Positions 12,475-24,268 of a stretch of DNA of 64,000 nucleotides are shown piece after piece. Below the pieces are notes generated by a model. The model made no database searches. It saw only the letters and a program-made list of their open reading frames with translations, and was not told where the DNA came from. The stretch spans positions 5,631,486 through 5,695,485 of the forward strand of contig NC_092350.1 of the NCBI RefSeq assembly GCF_963676685.1, read 5' to 3'. This DNA is from Mytilus edulis. Its lineage: Eukaryota > Mollusca > Bivalvia > Mytilida > Mytilidae. The position numbers were made by a program, and so were the translations under genes. Position 1 is the stretch's first letter, and each line of letters starts with the position of its first letter.

Positions 12475-12799
12475 TATCCAAGATGTCTTAGTTGCTCCTA
12501 GCATCCCAAACTGTGTACCCAATCACTCAATTTATGAAATCAACATTTTGATTTGTCTGTCTGATATCTCAATGTGTATATTAGAGTCCAGATATCAGTT
12601 TAAAAAAAATGGCAATGATAAGTCGATATATTGGAACAAGCTTTGATGAAAAGCTAAAGTGTGTGTCCATTCACGGCAACCGTAGGCTCATGCATCAAAT
12701 GATTATCCATTATAAATCTTGCATCATAGAAAACTAACCCTTAATGAGATTCAGTTGAATAAGTCAACAGATATATAAAATTGACCCCTGTTAAAACAT

Positions 12800-13105
12800 T
12801 TTAACCTGCTGCAACAGTACCTGTTCTAAGTCAGCAGCCAGTTTTCCGTGAATGTCGTTTGTTGGTATGTAATTCGTAAGTGTTTCTGGTTTCTGGTTTT
12901 TATATGAATTAATCCGTTAGTTTCCCTGTTTTAATTGTTTTGCACAAATCGTTTTTGGGCCCTTTATAGCTTGATGTTCAATGTGAGCATGGGCTCCATG
13001 TTGAAGGACGTAGGTTAACCTATAATAGTTATTCTTTTTTTTTTTATACATTTTCACTTGGATGGAAATTTGTCTCATTTGCACTCATACCACATCTTCT
13101 TATTT
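12800..13105 (+). repeat. Interspersed repeat family B (~290 bp)
   Basis: Shares ordered blocks with 26695-26880, 35926-36226 and 48105-48583: GTCGTTTGTTGGTATG, a GGGCCCTTTATAGCTTG-like block, GTGTTGAAGG-CGTA, and an end ATTTGTCTCATTTGCACTC followed by CCACATCTTC. Recurrence with conserved ends suggests a SINE- or LINE-tail family. The terminal block resembles the reverse complement of the AGGAGATGTGGTATGATTG ends seen near 22200, 54925 and 57596. Confidence 0.75.
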
Positions 13106-13780
13106 ATAATGTTTACTTCGATTACCACGTTTGTCATAATACAATTTATGGTTAATGTTCTTCTGTAGATTCCCACTTTATTCCTTTTAGTTTGAAATAT
13201 ACAAATTAAATTAAAAAAATCCCATACAGTCATTCAAAAATAAATCAAACACCATTCAGCAGTATTTAGATTCAGTAACACATGCATCTTAACATTAAAA
13301 AAAAAAACCAACCCAACGAAACCTCACAACTTTCAGAGTGTTTCTAACAGTCCTAGTTCAGTTTTAATTAACTTTTATTTAGTTTAAGACAACAACAAGC
13401 CTCTTTTTCTAATGGTATTTCAAGAGATTTGTACGTCAGTGTGGATATATCGATCTAAAAGTAGAGTTGATCAAGAAAAAAAATTTTGGAATATATTTTA
13501 CAAAAATAATTAACACTGAAAAAAATAAAATAAAAACAAATCTATTTTTAGAAAAGGTTTTGACCAATTCATCTCGTAATAATTATTTATGTCCTTATAA
13601 GGACCAAATGTTTTTGTCTAATGGATCTTAATGCAAACTTTTAAATCATACCTGCATGCATTTCGCTTTTTTCAACGATGTATTTCTGAAACTTTCTTGT
13701 ATATCTTCAAGATTAACTGAAGCATTATGATTTGATATTATAATTCCCAAAGTCGTTCATATACTTGAAAGGTCGATTTC

Positions 13781-14941
13781 AAGGTGTAATACCACCAAAT
13801 CATGTTACGTCACATCCGGTTGTATACGAAAGTAGGTCGAAAAAAATATTCCCTTGAATTTGACAGTTGTAGGTACATTTTATTGCAGAAAAAACATTTC
13901 TGTGTCATAAACATGTCTTGGGTATTTTAAAACACCATTATTTTTTATTTGGGATTTCTATAGAAAATTTTGTATTCTTGAGGTTACATGGTGACTAAAC
14001 CTTGTACACAGATAAAATAAGGGGAGAGATTTGATTGGTTAACTTCCAATGATGGTTATTTTCATATATGCAATGAAATGTTATGTGAAATTTTTTCTAT
14101 ATATAGAACTGGACAGGATAAAACTTTACTCATGCCAAGTATTTCTTTATTTGAAAGAAAGATAAATTCTGCACATTTTTTTGAAAAGTGCAAATTTAAC
14201 AAAGACTAATAGGGGAAAATCAATGGTGGTATTATACCTGATATGGGAAGCTGTACATGCACCTTTGACCTTGCGAGTAATCTCATGTGTTAAAATGTCT
14301 TGCTATTTAAGTTAAATAATACAAAAAGTGAAATATTCTGAGTGGATTCTTCAAAACATATTTTATGAGAAAACTATCTTGAAATAGGACTCTACCATGA
14401 ATATTCAGTTGACAGAACAAGCCATACTAAGTGTTTTTTTTAGGGGGGGGGGGCTTTTTCTCCTTATTTCTTATATTCTGCTATGATAGAACATTTTCCT
14501 AGGGAATACTCAAATAAATATATAGTTATAAGTAGATAAAATTATTTGTAATGCTGTAACGACAAATTATTCACTAAAAGAAAAGCCTTTTATGTCCCAC
14601 TTTGGAACACGGCTTAAATTAAATTTTTGCGTAAGGACTTATTGAAACCTCATTGGAGACAGTAAACTTTTATAGGCAAAAATGCTTCAACTACTCACGA
14701 TAAACCTTGTACACAGATAAAATAAGGGGAGAAATTTGATTGGTTAACTTCCAATGATGGTTATTTTCTTATATGCAATGAATTGTTATGTGAATTTTTT
14801 TCTATAGAACTGGACAAGATAAAACTTTACTCATGCCAAGTATTTCTTTATTTGAAACAAATATAAATTCTGCACTTTTTTATGAAAAGTGCAAATTTAA
14901 CAAAGACTAATAGGGGGAAATCAATGGTGGTATTACACCTT
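13781..14941. mobile_element. Non-autonomous TIR element (~1.16 kb) with internal ~240-bp direct repeat
   Basis: The left end AAGGTGTAATACCACCA (13781-13797) is the exact reverse complement of the right end (14925-14941). Inside, 13995-14238 and 14702-14939 are ~90% identical direct repeats (GTACACAGATAAAATAAGGG ... CAATGGTGGTATTA), so the right TIR is itself part of the repeat. A run of 11 G lies at 14443-14453. No transposase frame is seen. Confidence 0.75.
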
Positions 14942-16124
14942 CAAATGTGGTTTTACAACCAGGGATGAATGCTTGTAAAATTGGAAATAATTTTAAAAGT
15001 AAACTGATTTTAATAATTGATTATTTATCACTGTTTTCAGATTATGTCGTCAATTCATATAGAACGTCGTACCTTGTTGTCATCCAGTTGATTTTGTTTC
15101 CAATTTGTGTACCTGAATAAATAAAAAAGGGGTGTTTAAAAAAAATCAAAGTTTACAACATTGTACAAATAAATACGTTACATCGAGCTTAATATGTATG
15201 AGTCGTCATTTTGTAAACTTCTTGTTAACTATTACTGGCTGTTATTTCATTCGTGGTTTAAAGAATCTAAGTCAAACGTTAAAAAAAACCCACCAAATTT
15301 AAACAAATAATTCTACGTCGTCTAGTCAGATACTCGTTTCTATAAATAACCTACACATTTAAAAGTGGATTAATGTCGTATACAAATCCTAATGTTTGGC
15401 TTGTCTTTTAAACAGCACATAAATGATTAAACAGTGATTAGGAGGATTTGCTCCTCGAACAAAAAATTCTGCTACGTCTAGTCAGATACAGGTTTCTTCT
15501 CTTATTGAAGAGATTATCATCGTCGAAATACAAATCGGATGCATTAAAATTGGTATCTCTGTTGAACTAAGATTCTCGAGTGTACATCAGTAGCACAGAA
15601 GGGAGTACTTTGGTTTTAATAATTTCTAGGATTATTCAAATGAAGGAATACAGTTTCCTCGGGTAAAGTTATAATTCCTGACTTGAATGTGTTATCATAG
15701 CGTAATATGGTGTTTTCTTGCTAAATATGCAAAACAAGAATTTAAGAGTTGTTTTTCCCTTGATTATCGGTCACATATATAAATATAAATATTAAGTCGA
15801 AAATTTATGTAGTTCGACGTTGAAAATTGTACGCAAAGCAAAAGTTTAAGCTAACTTGTCAAAAACCTCCCTCAGTCTTACGTTCTCTTTATATAAACAA
15901 ACTAAATCAAAAATATGTGGAAGACCATTTTTATTCTTACTGTCATTGTTTATATGTGATTTTCCTCTTTACAAATGCTTTATTGATAGACTTCACCGCG
16001 GGGAACACATTATAAACTGTTCACAATATTAACGACGATTGTTCTTGTTACAAATTCCTCATCTCTTACGGTTATTCAAATTTGTCAACTGTACGTTTTA
16101 AGACAAAATCTGGGTTTCCATTTC
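14942..16124. other. AT-rich non-coding sequence
   Basis: No gene or repeat is recognised. A weak internal similarity (TCTACGTCTAGTCAGATAC at about 15313 and 15473) hints at an old local duplication. Confidence 0.35.
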
Positions 16125-16224
16125 NNNNNNNNNNNNNNNNNNNNNNNNNNNNNNNNNNNNNNNNNNNNNNNNNNNNNNNNNNNNNNNNNNNNNNNNNNNN
16201 NNNNNNNNNNNNNNNNNNNNNNNN
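16125..16224. other. Assembly gap (100 N)
   Basis: Exactly 100 N, the conventional scaffold-gap placeholder, so true distance is unknown. Open frames crossing it are meaningless. Confidence 0.99.
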
Positions 16225-16372
16225 TTCAGGCACACTACCAATCCAATCATACAATAGCACAGTAATATACAGTTACACAATCAAAAACTATCTACAAAAG
16301 AGGAAAAATTCATATTAATATAATGTAATATTTGATGCATATACTCCCATTAACGATAACCATCTCATAAAA

Positions 16373-16387
16373 GGGTGGGTGGGTGGG
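16373..16387 (+). other. G-quadruplex motif
   Basis: GGGTGGGTGGGTGGG has four G-triplets with single-T loops, a class known to give very stable parallel quadruplexes. It stands alone in AT-rich sequence about 150 bases from the assembly gap. Confidence 0.8.
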
Positions 16388-18050
16388 TAAACATAATAAC
16401 GAATGCTGCTACTTTGAACTATAAGCAAACTTCGAATAACTTTATTTTCTCAAACTAACCCCTTAAGTAATACTTAATCATGCTTTTCACGAAAATCATG
16501 AGGGCATATACCCGTAAAACCGGCACTACAAGTATATGCCATCCAATCAAATTGAACGTAAACACACACCATGTGCTAGATATAAACACACACACGTGTT
16601 TATAGTAAACAATCACTTGACCGTTACAACGTCATGTGACCAATAACTTTAATAAATATATGTATATTTGTTTGCTGTTTACATTTCTTTTCCAATTATA
16701 CTATTCTAATACAGGTAACAAGTAGTTGTATATGTTGCAAACTTATGTGAAAGTGTAAAAATAATCATTAACCTATATCAATTCATTCATAAGTCGTGTA
16801 AATACAACATGGGATTTAAAGGTACGTGTAACATTCACTGAAATAGCATTTCAATGATGGCATAGGGAAGATAACTCATAAAGAAATCAAAGATATGTAT
16901 ATATATTACTCCTGTCAGATTTGTTAATATATAATCCTTAAATAGCTATTTTAACCGTGTGGGGATATCATGTCATACAGCAATATTTGTAAAAATCTTT
17001 AAAAAAATTAATTCATCATATTTCGTATACAATTTCTAAGCTGTCTGCATAATTTAACGATTCAATGTGACAAAAAGATTCAGTTCATCCTTAATATATT
17101 TCTAAAGACGCGTTTAAAAGGTAATCTTTTAATTAAAAAATACATACGACAACGGTTACAATATTCATTGTTTATGTTTCTCGAAAGTGAAACCAAATAG
17201 TCAGAGTTAATATGGTATATACCACCATAGAGTATTGTCATGATAATATCAACTGGACATAACGGTAGTTTATCGCTGTTTTGCCAGCCCCTATATACTT
17301 CATGGTTGAGAATGTCTCCCTAGTATCGTTCGCCCATCTTAAAGCTTTCAGACTAATTATCAAGCTGGCTAATTTCAAATTACAATAAAACCCGATTATA
17401 TGAAAATATAAATTCGTTGGTGGTGATGGTCCGTAGTTTCAATCAGCATTTTTAGTTTTTCGTTTTATCATATAGCTTTTCATCTGCTTTGGTGCTTTTA
17501 AAAATCGGGTTTCAAATATTCGGATTGGAGCGTTACTGATTTCACACATATGTTTTGATATGCGAGTAATTACAATGACGTCCTAGTCTTAAATCATGTT
17601 TATATTTTGTTTACTTTAAAGTTTGATTCAGTGTCCAGAATCGCCTATATATATTTGGTGCTTCCTGTTTTTATCAGTCCATAAAGTTTTAATATAATTT
17701 TGGAATTTCAATACTACGGCATCAATAATCATTAAACAATTGACGGAATATAGAGTTGTGCAGTACAATTAGTACCGTTTTTGTATACTGTTTTTAATTT
17801 TATAGAAATGAAAGGAGTAGGTTCAGTAAGACCCCTTTTTGGCCCCAAAATATAGCAGTTTTACAAAATTGTTAAAAGATATACTTCTAGTTATTTATTG
17901 GACAGTAGAATGGTTCTGCTAAATGAATATGAGCTGTGTTTGACAATATAATGCACATATATCAGGTACTAGTATCATTAAGTCATGCTAAATTACTGAA
18001 ATCTTCACAATTTTAGCATTTTAGTTATATTTTAGACGGTTTCCGTCCTA
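16388..18050. other. Non-coding region
   Basis: No gene supported. A block starting near 17818 (GTTCAGTAAGACCCC then TTGGCCCCAAAA) looks like the end of a repeat that includes the inverted repeat at 18051-18165. Confidence 0.35.
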
Positions 18051-18165
18051 AATGAAAGTGGCCGCATTCGTGTTCATTCTAAATATTGAAATTTAAGTTG
18101 TGTTTGGTGATAATACATAACATATATAAAGGTTGAGGATGAACACGGATGCGGCCACTTTCATT
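18051..18165. repeat. Inverted repeat, 27-bp arms with 61-bp loop
   Basis: Left arm 18051-18077 (AATGAAAGTGGCCGCATTCG...) and right arm 18139-18165 are reverse complements with one mismatch in 27. The GC-rich core GTGGCCGCAT stands out from the AT-rich flanks. Probably the fold of a foldback or MITE-type repeat. Confidence 0.85.
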
Positions 18166-18320
18166 TTTGACAAAAACTATCCAAAAAGTGACATTTTTTG
18201 GCATATTTGATTGATTTTTCATATTTAAGCTAGAATCGGGGCGTTTTTAATGAGTAAATCAAATAAATATTTTTACATTTACTTATTGAATCAACTACAA
18301 TAGACCCTTAAGTGTTTAAA

Positions 18321-18459
18321 AAGTAAAATCACAAAAATACTGAACTCAGAGGAAAATCAATTCATTAAGTCCATAATCACATGGCAAAATCAAATAACAA
18401 AACGCATCAAAAATGAATGGACAAGAACTGTCATATTCCTGACTTGGTACAGGCATTTT
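18321..18459 (-). repeat. Interspersed repeat family C, minus-strand copy
   Basis: Reverse complement of the ~130-bp repeat containing CAGGAATATGACAG, TTTTGATTTTGCCAT and CTCGGAGTTCAGTATTTTT. Same family as 6488, 23619, 37834, 41016 and 56691. Confidence 0.75.
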
Positions 18460-19429
18460 CAAATGTAGAAAATGTAAAAAGTGTCTAAAATCTTTCGTCA
18501 GATGAACTTTAAATTTGAGGCCAAAATCAGCCCTTACCGGACCTATTCCTTTGTTTTAATTATTGTTAAACATTTTCATTACAAAATTATACTGCAAATT
18601 TGTATGGTCACATGTTCATCCAAATATTTTTCAAAAGACTTTTATGGTAATTTTGCAAGCCTTCTTTTCAAATGAGTTTATTTGTAATAAGATACTCATA
18701 TTTCTTTTGAATGATTTAATTCATACAAAGATCATTTTCCGAGATTTTCAGTACATATAATACTTGACTTCGAAGCTTACTAACTCTACAAAGTTTGGTA
18801 GTTTTAAAATATTGCGCTTTTCTGTAACATTTAGACCAATGTTATATTCGTATCCAGATTGCTACACGCTTTTCACATATCATGTAATCATCCCATTATA
18901 GTTATGCTAGTAGTTTCTTATAATAGTTTCGGAGAGCATTTATAGAAAATCGTAAGATATTTATTATAAAACACGGAACTTAAATATTTAACTTACAGTA
19001 ATCTTTTAGCAGTCAACAGAAAATGGACGACATATAAAGGCCCAACCATACGAAAAGTAAGAGTTTAACTTGGTACTGATTTGTTCAGTCCATTGAAATA
19101 TTTTACTTCCGGGTAAGCTTCTTTTGTAACGCATGCGTTGACAGTTAAAACGACTCCTAATATACATGTATCATTCGCTGTGCGAATCATCACTTGCTGA
19201 GAAAGAAAAGTATAAGTTAATAAGATAAAAGAAAAATTTAGTAATATACCGATACAGTTCAGAGCAAAATAAAGATATTAGAAAGATACCAAATCTGTTT
19301 TCTAACTCATAAGAAGAAGACACCTTTACAAAGACATGACTATTAACGAAATACTACGAATTGACAACAACAGTCTGCAAAAAACAACACAGAAAAACGA
19401 AGACACCAAAGTCTGGGAACGATCAGCAA

Positions 19430-19680
19430 GTGTTAGTAAATAAACTCATCATAGATACCAGGACTAAATTTAGTATGTACGACAGACGCGCGTTTCGTCT
19501 ACAAAAGACTCATCAGTGACGCTCGAGTCCAAAAATGTTAAAAAGGCCAAATAAAGTACGAAATTGAAGAGCATTGAGGACCAAAATTCCTAAAAGTTTT
19601 GCCAAATACAGCTAAGGTAATCTATGCCTGAGGTAGAAACGCCTTAGTATTTCAAAAAATTCAAAAAGTTGTAAACAGTA
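19430..19680 (-). mobile_element. Hammerhead-bearing retrozyme-like repeat, minus strand
   Basis: Read on the minus strand, the block runs from a segment with GGCATAGATTACCTTAGCTG through CCTCAATGCTCTTCAA to a hammerhead ribozyme and a CTGGTATCTATGATGAG tail. It is a second subfamily of the repeat type at 1729-2179, with the canonical CTGATGA core. It ends just before the terminal repeat of the 3.8-kb element at 19684. Confidence 0.7.
19479..19523 (-). ncRNA. Type I hammerhead ribozyme (CTGATGA core), minus strand
   Basis: On the minus strand: stem I GCGTCA with TGTCGT (one mismatch), CTGATGA (19510-19516), stem II GTCT/AGAC with a 5-nt loop, GAAA, and a short ACG/CGT stem III around CG. A GUC triplet follows, with predicted cleavage after position 19485. 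The core is consensus; the stem I mismatch may weaken cleavage. Confidence 0.78.
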
Positions 19681-19913
19681 AAGGACAAGGTATGATAAGA
19701 GACGTTTCTGGCCCCCCTTTTTCCAGATTTTTTAAACTTTGAAGTTGAAACCCATCACGCCTGTGTAATGAACTGCAGTATCTGACCGTCCATGTAGAAC
19801 CTTATTTTTAGGTGTTATGTACTCAAATATGTTCAAACTGAGACCTTGAAAAACCCTAAACGACGAAAAGTGTAAAAAAATCTACAATTTCGTCATGTTC
19901 GGAGACAAAATTT

Positions 19914-20021
19914 GACATCAGCGCCAATGTAGACCATCTTGAAATTTTCAACCATCAACTGTACTCATATGTATCTTCCACATAATAAAATATCATGGTG
20001 GTCTACGTTGGCGCTCATGTC
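19914..20021. repeat. Inverted repeat with ~22-24-bp arms
   Basis: GACATCAGCGCCAATGTAGA (19914 onward, arm to 19937) pairs with 20000-20021 on the other strand with two mismatches. It lies inside the 3.8-kb TIR element. Confidence 0.75.
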
Positions 20022-21614
20022 TAAAAATTTAAAAAAATAATCTGATTGTTTACATATTTTGACAAGTCATTATAATACGTCAAAGTGAACGGCACGGGTA
20101 CGAAATTATTCCGGGATCCATAATTGATCAGAATATCACGTAAGGATTGTTTTATGTCGAATCCAGTCATCAACACATGTATCTCTCTTATAGAAATATG
20201 TTGTACGTGAAATTAGACCCATAATGATCAAAATAGTCTAACACTGTGCAGCCAAATACAGAGTTGTTTCCCTTGACATATGGTGAACTAATTTTTATTC
20301 ATTATAATTTTCATATATTCAACGAAATCTTACAAATGAATTTTATAATAAATTCTCAATATATTCAAACTCTTTTTGTAGTTGTGAAGAAAATCATTTC
20401 ATCGAAACGTATATAATGTGCACTTTAAAGTTTTCTATTTAACCATCTGATAGACAAAAATCTGCGTTTAATGATAAAAAAAATAAAGTGTTGAGAAGAA
20501 AAACCGACCTTGCAAGGGCTGTATAGCCAGTCAAGGTCGTTAAAAACTTCTATTTGTTGAGAAGAAAAAAAAAAAAAGTAAAAAATTAAGATAAAAAAAA
20601 AATGTAATTATAAACATAATTCAAAGTAAAGAGCAGTTGAAACTGAAATAAAGTTAACTACACTTTTACTATACTGTAAATTATGTATTTCCAGCCTATT
20701 CAAATATATCTATATGTGTCAGAGCACTCTTTTGACAAGATGTAATCATACAATAAAAGTACACATGTAGCATTCAATTGACTCAAGACTGTATGGATTT
20801 TCAAATAAAACATGCTATAGCGAAATTACTTTTAACATATTTTACTTGCATAAATACAAATTGGAAAAAAACCATGTGCATTTGTTTCCCATTTCGAATA
20901 TGTATTTTGTTTTGTCTGGAGTTCTATGTAAAAGACAAAATTTCTTGCCAAACCTATACCGATTCCTGGAGTGCACTGGTACTTCTGACCTAGCTGTTTA
21001 ATGTACATGTAAACTATGTCCTCTAAATACTATTTCACATTCCCCCTCCCCTCACGGGACAAAATGTCGAGCACGTTCGTTAATTTATATCTGTCCGTCC
21101 ATCCAATTGTCCGTTCGTCTGTTTCTGTCCGGACATATACGTCTAGATATCTCCTTCAGTTTTTGACCTTAAAAGCTTTTTATTTATAATAGAGGTGTGT
21201 ATGTCTACATGGTTTTGATTTTTTTTATAAAATTTTCTTTAAATGTCTGGTATTTTTGGTACAAGCTATATTAATATATATAAAGAGTCGGTTATCCTCC
21301 TACAAATTTTAAGATACAGCTTTAATACATAATAGGTTTATTGTACACATAATTGAAGCATGTACTGCCATCGGATTTTCATTATTCTTCAAATATTCTA
21401 AAAATGTCAGATTTTTTTTCTTAGTCAATATTTCTTACTACTTAAAAAACAATTAGGGTAGTTGTTGAATATTCATAAAAAACGGTAGTTGAACTTGTTT
21501 TCCCTCTCACTTGCTATTGAAGGCACAACTTGCACTACTAGTACTACAGTTTAATGTCCCTAATGCAATAAATAAGATTTTTTTAGTAACTTGAAATATC
21601 TATTCAATACCGGA

Positions 21615-21897
21615 AAGGTTGAACTTGGTGAATACTACGGCCGATTTCATTGAGTGTGAAGTCAAAGGTAATATTTTTAGTTAGCTTGCTTGTTAGATGA
21701 ACCATAAAGTCATTGTTAGGTCAGGTTAACTACCCTCCTTTAAGAATATACTAGTCCAGCAGATTACCAATCTATCTGTCTGATGGACTATGCTAATAAT
21801 GACTTCAAGGTTCAGCTAACAAGCAAGCTTGCCAAAGATTTTACCTTTGGCTTCACTCTCAATGAAATCGGCTGTAAATCTTGAAAGTTGAAACCTT
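21615..21897. repeat. Foldback repeat, ~100-bp arms
   Basis: Left arm (from AAGGTTGAACTTGGTG, 21615-21716) and right arm (21796-21897) are imperfect reverse complements. Both contain GCTAAC/GTTAGC-type core AGCTTGCTTGTTAG and the CGATTTCATTGAG block. An inner short inverted repeat (TAGTCCA/TGGACTA) sits near the centre. The minus-strand open frame 21816-22001 is an artefact. Confidence 0.75.
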
Positions 21898-21997
21898 TTG
21901 GCTGGACATTCAGTCCTGCAAGTGAAGACATTCAGAATGAAAATAATAAATAGATCAACATTGAAAGGAGACATTAAGGTTGAAAACGAGTGCACCC

Positions 21998-22085
21998 GCA
22001 CGAGCGGGGATCGAACTCACAACATCAGTGTTGACTGGCTAATGATTACAGAAGTAACTTCTTAGACCACTCGGCCACCGAGACC
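21998..22085 (-). repeat. tRNA-derived SINE head (Ser/Leu-like tRNA relic)
   Basis: On the minus strand the A-box TGGCCGAGTGGTCTAAG (22061-22077) and the B-box GAGTTCGATCCC (22007-22018) are spaced as in a class II tRNA with a variable arm. The acceptor stem does not close, so this is a tRNA-derived promoter and not a functional tRNA gene. The downstream minus-strand sequence runs into the foldback at 21615-21897. Confidence 0.65.
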
Positions 22086-23030
22086 CTTTAATGAAGTATG
22101 TCTACGTTTCTAATCAAATTCGAATGTTTCGGGGTTTCATGAAATACTACTTACCAACAACTGTTTAATTTAAAAAAGCATAACAGTTTAGATAAGATAA
22201 GGAGATGTGGTATGATTGCACATGATACTATACACCAGCGATTAATATGCTAATTTCAGGATATATATCGTAGAAATAATGAATTTTTAGAGAAGCTTGA
22301 AGATGTTCATGCCTCTTTCGTCTACATATCTTAATGAGTTTTTAACGTCATAAACCCTGACCTCATCGAAAACTTTGAACTTTGTTTTCAGCATTTCAGT
22401 CTTTAAAATATTGTGTTAAAAGTTCGAAGTGTACGATTCTTCTAGTGATAAACAATGACATTGTACAGGCTATGCATATTGTGTCAAAGAAACAACAACC
22501 CGACCATAGAGCAGACAACAACCGAAAGCCATCAATAGGTCTTCAATGCTGCGAGAAACTTCCGCACCCTGAGGCATCTTTCAGCTGGCCCCCAAACAAA
22601 TATATATACTAGTTCAGTAATAATTGACGTCATACTAAACTCCAAATTATACACAAGAAACTAAAATTAAAAAGCATACAACACTAACAAAGGTCAGAGG
22701 CTCCTGACTTGGGACATGCGCAAAAATGCGGCGGGGTTAAACCTTTTTTTTTAGATCTCAACCCTGTTTTTGGTAACAGCATATGATTTAATATTTACAT
22801 CATGAAGATATAATAATAATACCAAAAACCTACTTCGGTTTACAAAAAAAAAACATTATTTAACTGTTGATATAAGCACTATTTTGGTTGCTATTGACTT
22901 GCTTTCATTTTTTACTGCTAGTTATTCTTGCATGTATTAACCAATCTAACCTGATTTTACTCTAATTTGTTCAATTAAAAATCAAAAGGGTTTTTTTTTG
23001 TAGTTCAATTTAATTTCTATTTTTTCGGCT

Positions 23031-23387
23031 GTTGCTAAGCAACTTATAGGTTGCTATGGTCAATTTTATTTTCTTGAAAAAAATAATGATGACTCAGACA
23101 TCATAATATATGAAAGAAAAATCTTTTACAGTAGCTAAATCTGTAAATATTGCTATATTTATACCTCATATGGCCGAAATTACACATTTTTTAACCGTTG
23201 CTAGGCAAATTTTTTGTTGCTAGGTTGTTGCTAAGCATTTTTTTAAACTGAAATTGGAGTGACTTTTTATTTGCAAACTCAAGTTAGTGTTAAATAAACA
23301 ATACTGTTTTGAATTATGCTAGTGTGTAATGAGAAAGCAATGTATATGTGATAATTTGGCTATTTATTTAAACCGTTGCTAGGCAAC
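23031..23387. promoter_or_regulatory. Cluster of RFX/EF-C-type X-box motifs
   Basis: Near-perfect 13-bp palindromes occur at 23031-23043 (GTTGCTAAGCAAC) and 23375-23387 (GTTGCTAGGCAAC). A one-mismatch site is at 23197-23209 and partial sites at 23049, 23216 and 23227. The strong sites are spaced about 170 bp apart, suggesting an amplified repeat unit. RFX factors bind this motif, notably at ciliary genes; whether any bind here is unknown. Confidence 0.6.
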
Positions 23388-23618
23388 CTTTCTTTCACCG
23401 GAACATAAAAAAATCATAGTTTTGAATAGTTTCAATACTAAGGCTATCAATGATGTATATATAAACTTATTTGGGAAGGGGGCCAAAAAGGCCTCTTATC
23501 ATACCTTGTCATTTATAAATATAACAATATCAATGACAATTCATGTCAGCACACAACGTGCTGACTACTGGGCTTGTGTTAGTTGATCTTCATCCCTATT
23601 TGATATCAACGAAATAAA

Positions 23619-23730
23619 ACAGTTGTTATCAATTCGTTTGATGTGTTTGAGCTTTTGATTCTGCCATTTGATTACGAACTTTCCGTTTTGCATTTTCCTT
23701 GGAGTTCGGTATTTTTTTGGTTATTTTACG
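23619..23730 (+). repeat. Interspersed repeat family C, plus-strand copy
   Basis: ACAGTTGTTATCAATTCGTT, GCTTTTGATTCTGCCATTTG and a GGAGTTCGGTATTTTTTT end match the family described at 18321. The preceding GACTACTGGGCTTGTG block (23555-23580) belongs to another repeat. Confidence 0.7.
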
Positions 23731-24268
23731 TGTTCCCTCCACTATCCGCTATTTTTTTTAAGTAGCTCAATTTTAACTTTCTTATGATCTAATTATTTTT
23801 TTTTTCAATTTTAAATCAAGTTGTTTTACAATACCTTTCTTGTCTGATTTTTTTTCTTAATTTGCTTTTTACTACATCTCAACTTTTTAACAACTAATTC
23901 AGTTCAATGCATTATATTTTACGTATTTAATGATATTACTGTAAGAAATGTATGAGAGAAATGGAAGAAACAAATCAGATTAATTACCCCGTAGACAATG
24001 ACGATAACCTTTTCAACCTGATAGTAATGAATTATTTGAAATACTGGTATGTTGTGCCATTCATTCTAGTTTAAGATCGCTAACACGTATATAAGACCTC
24101 GGAATGAAATGAAGGAAGATTATTTGGAACGATAAAAGTGTAAACGTCGAAAGCTGATTTCAAAATAGAACTCGAATGTTTGTCTTAGTTCCTAGTGTAA
24201 AACATTTTTATTTGCAATTTTATTAAAAAAATTACGTGGAAGAAAACTCTGAAACATACAATTTCGTA

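Larger units (their letters stand above)
19684..23510. mobile_element. Large non-autonomous TIR element (~3.8 kb)
   Basis: The left end GACAAGGTATGATAAGAG followed by a TTTCTGGCCCCCC-type run (19684-19722) is inverted at 23472-23510, with roughly 33 of 38 bases matching. No transposase or RT frame is present. The interior holds an inverted repeat (19914-20021), a foldback (21615-21897), a tRNA-like SINE head (21998-22085), part of another interspersed repeat (22495-22740) and a run of X-box motifs (23031-23387). The pairing of the two ends as one element is inference; they could also be independent copies of a repeat in opposite orientation. Confidence 0.55.

Noticed and set aside
24236-24268. 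Upstream GTG start for receptor member 1
   Set aside because: Nuclear eukaryotic genes rarely start at GTG, and the ATG at 24269 aligns with the start of the intact paralogue at 52090.
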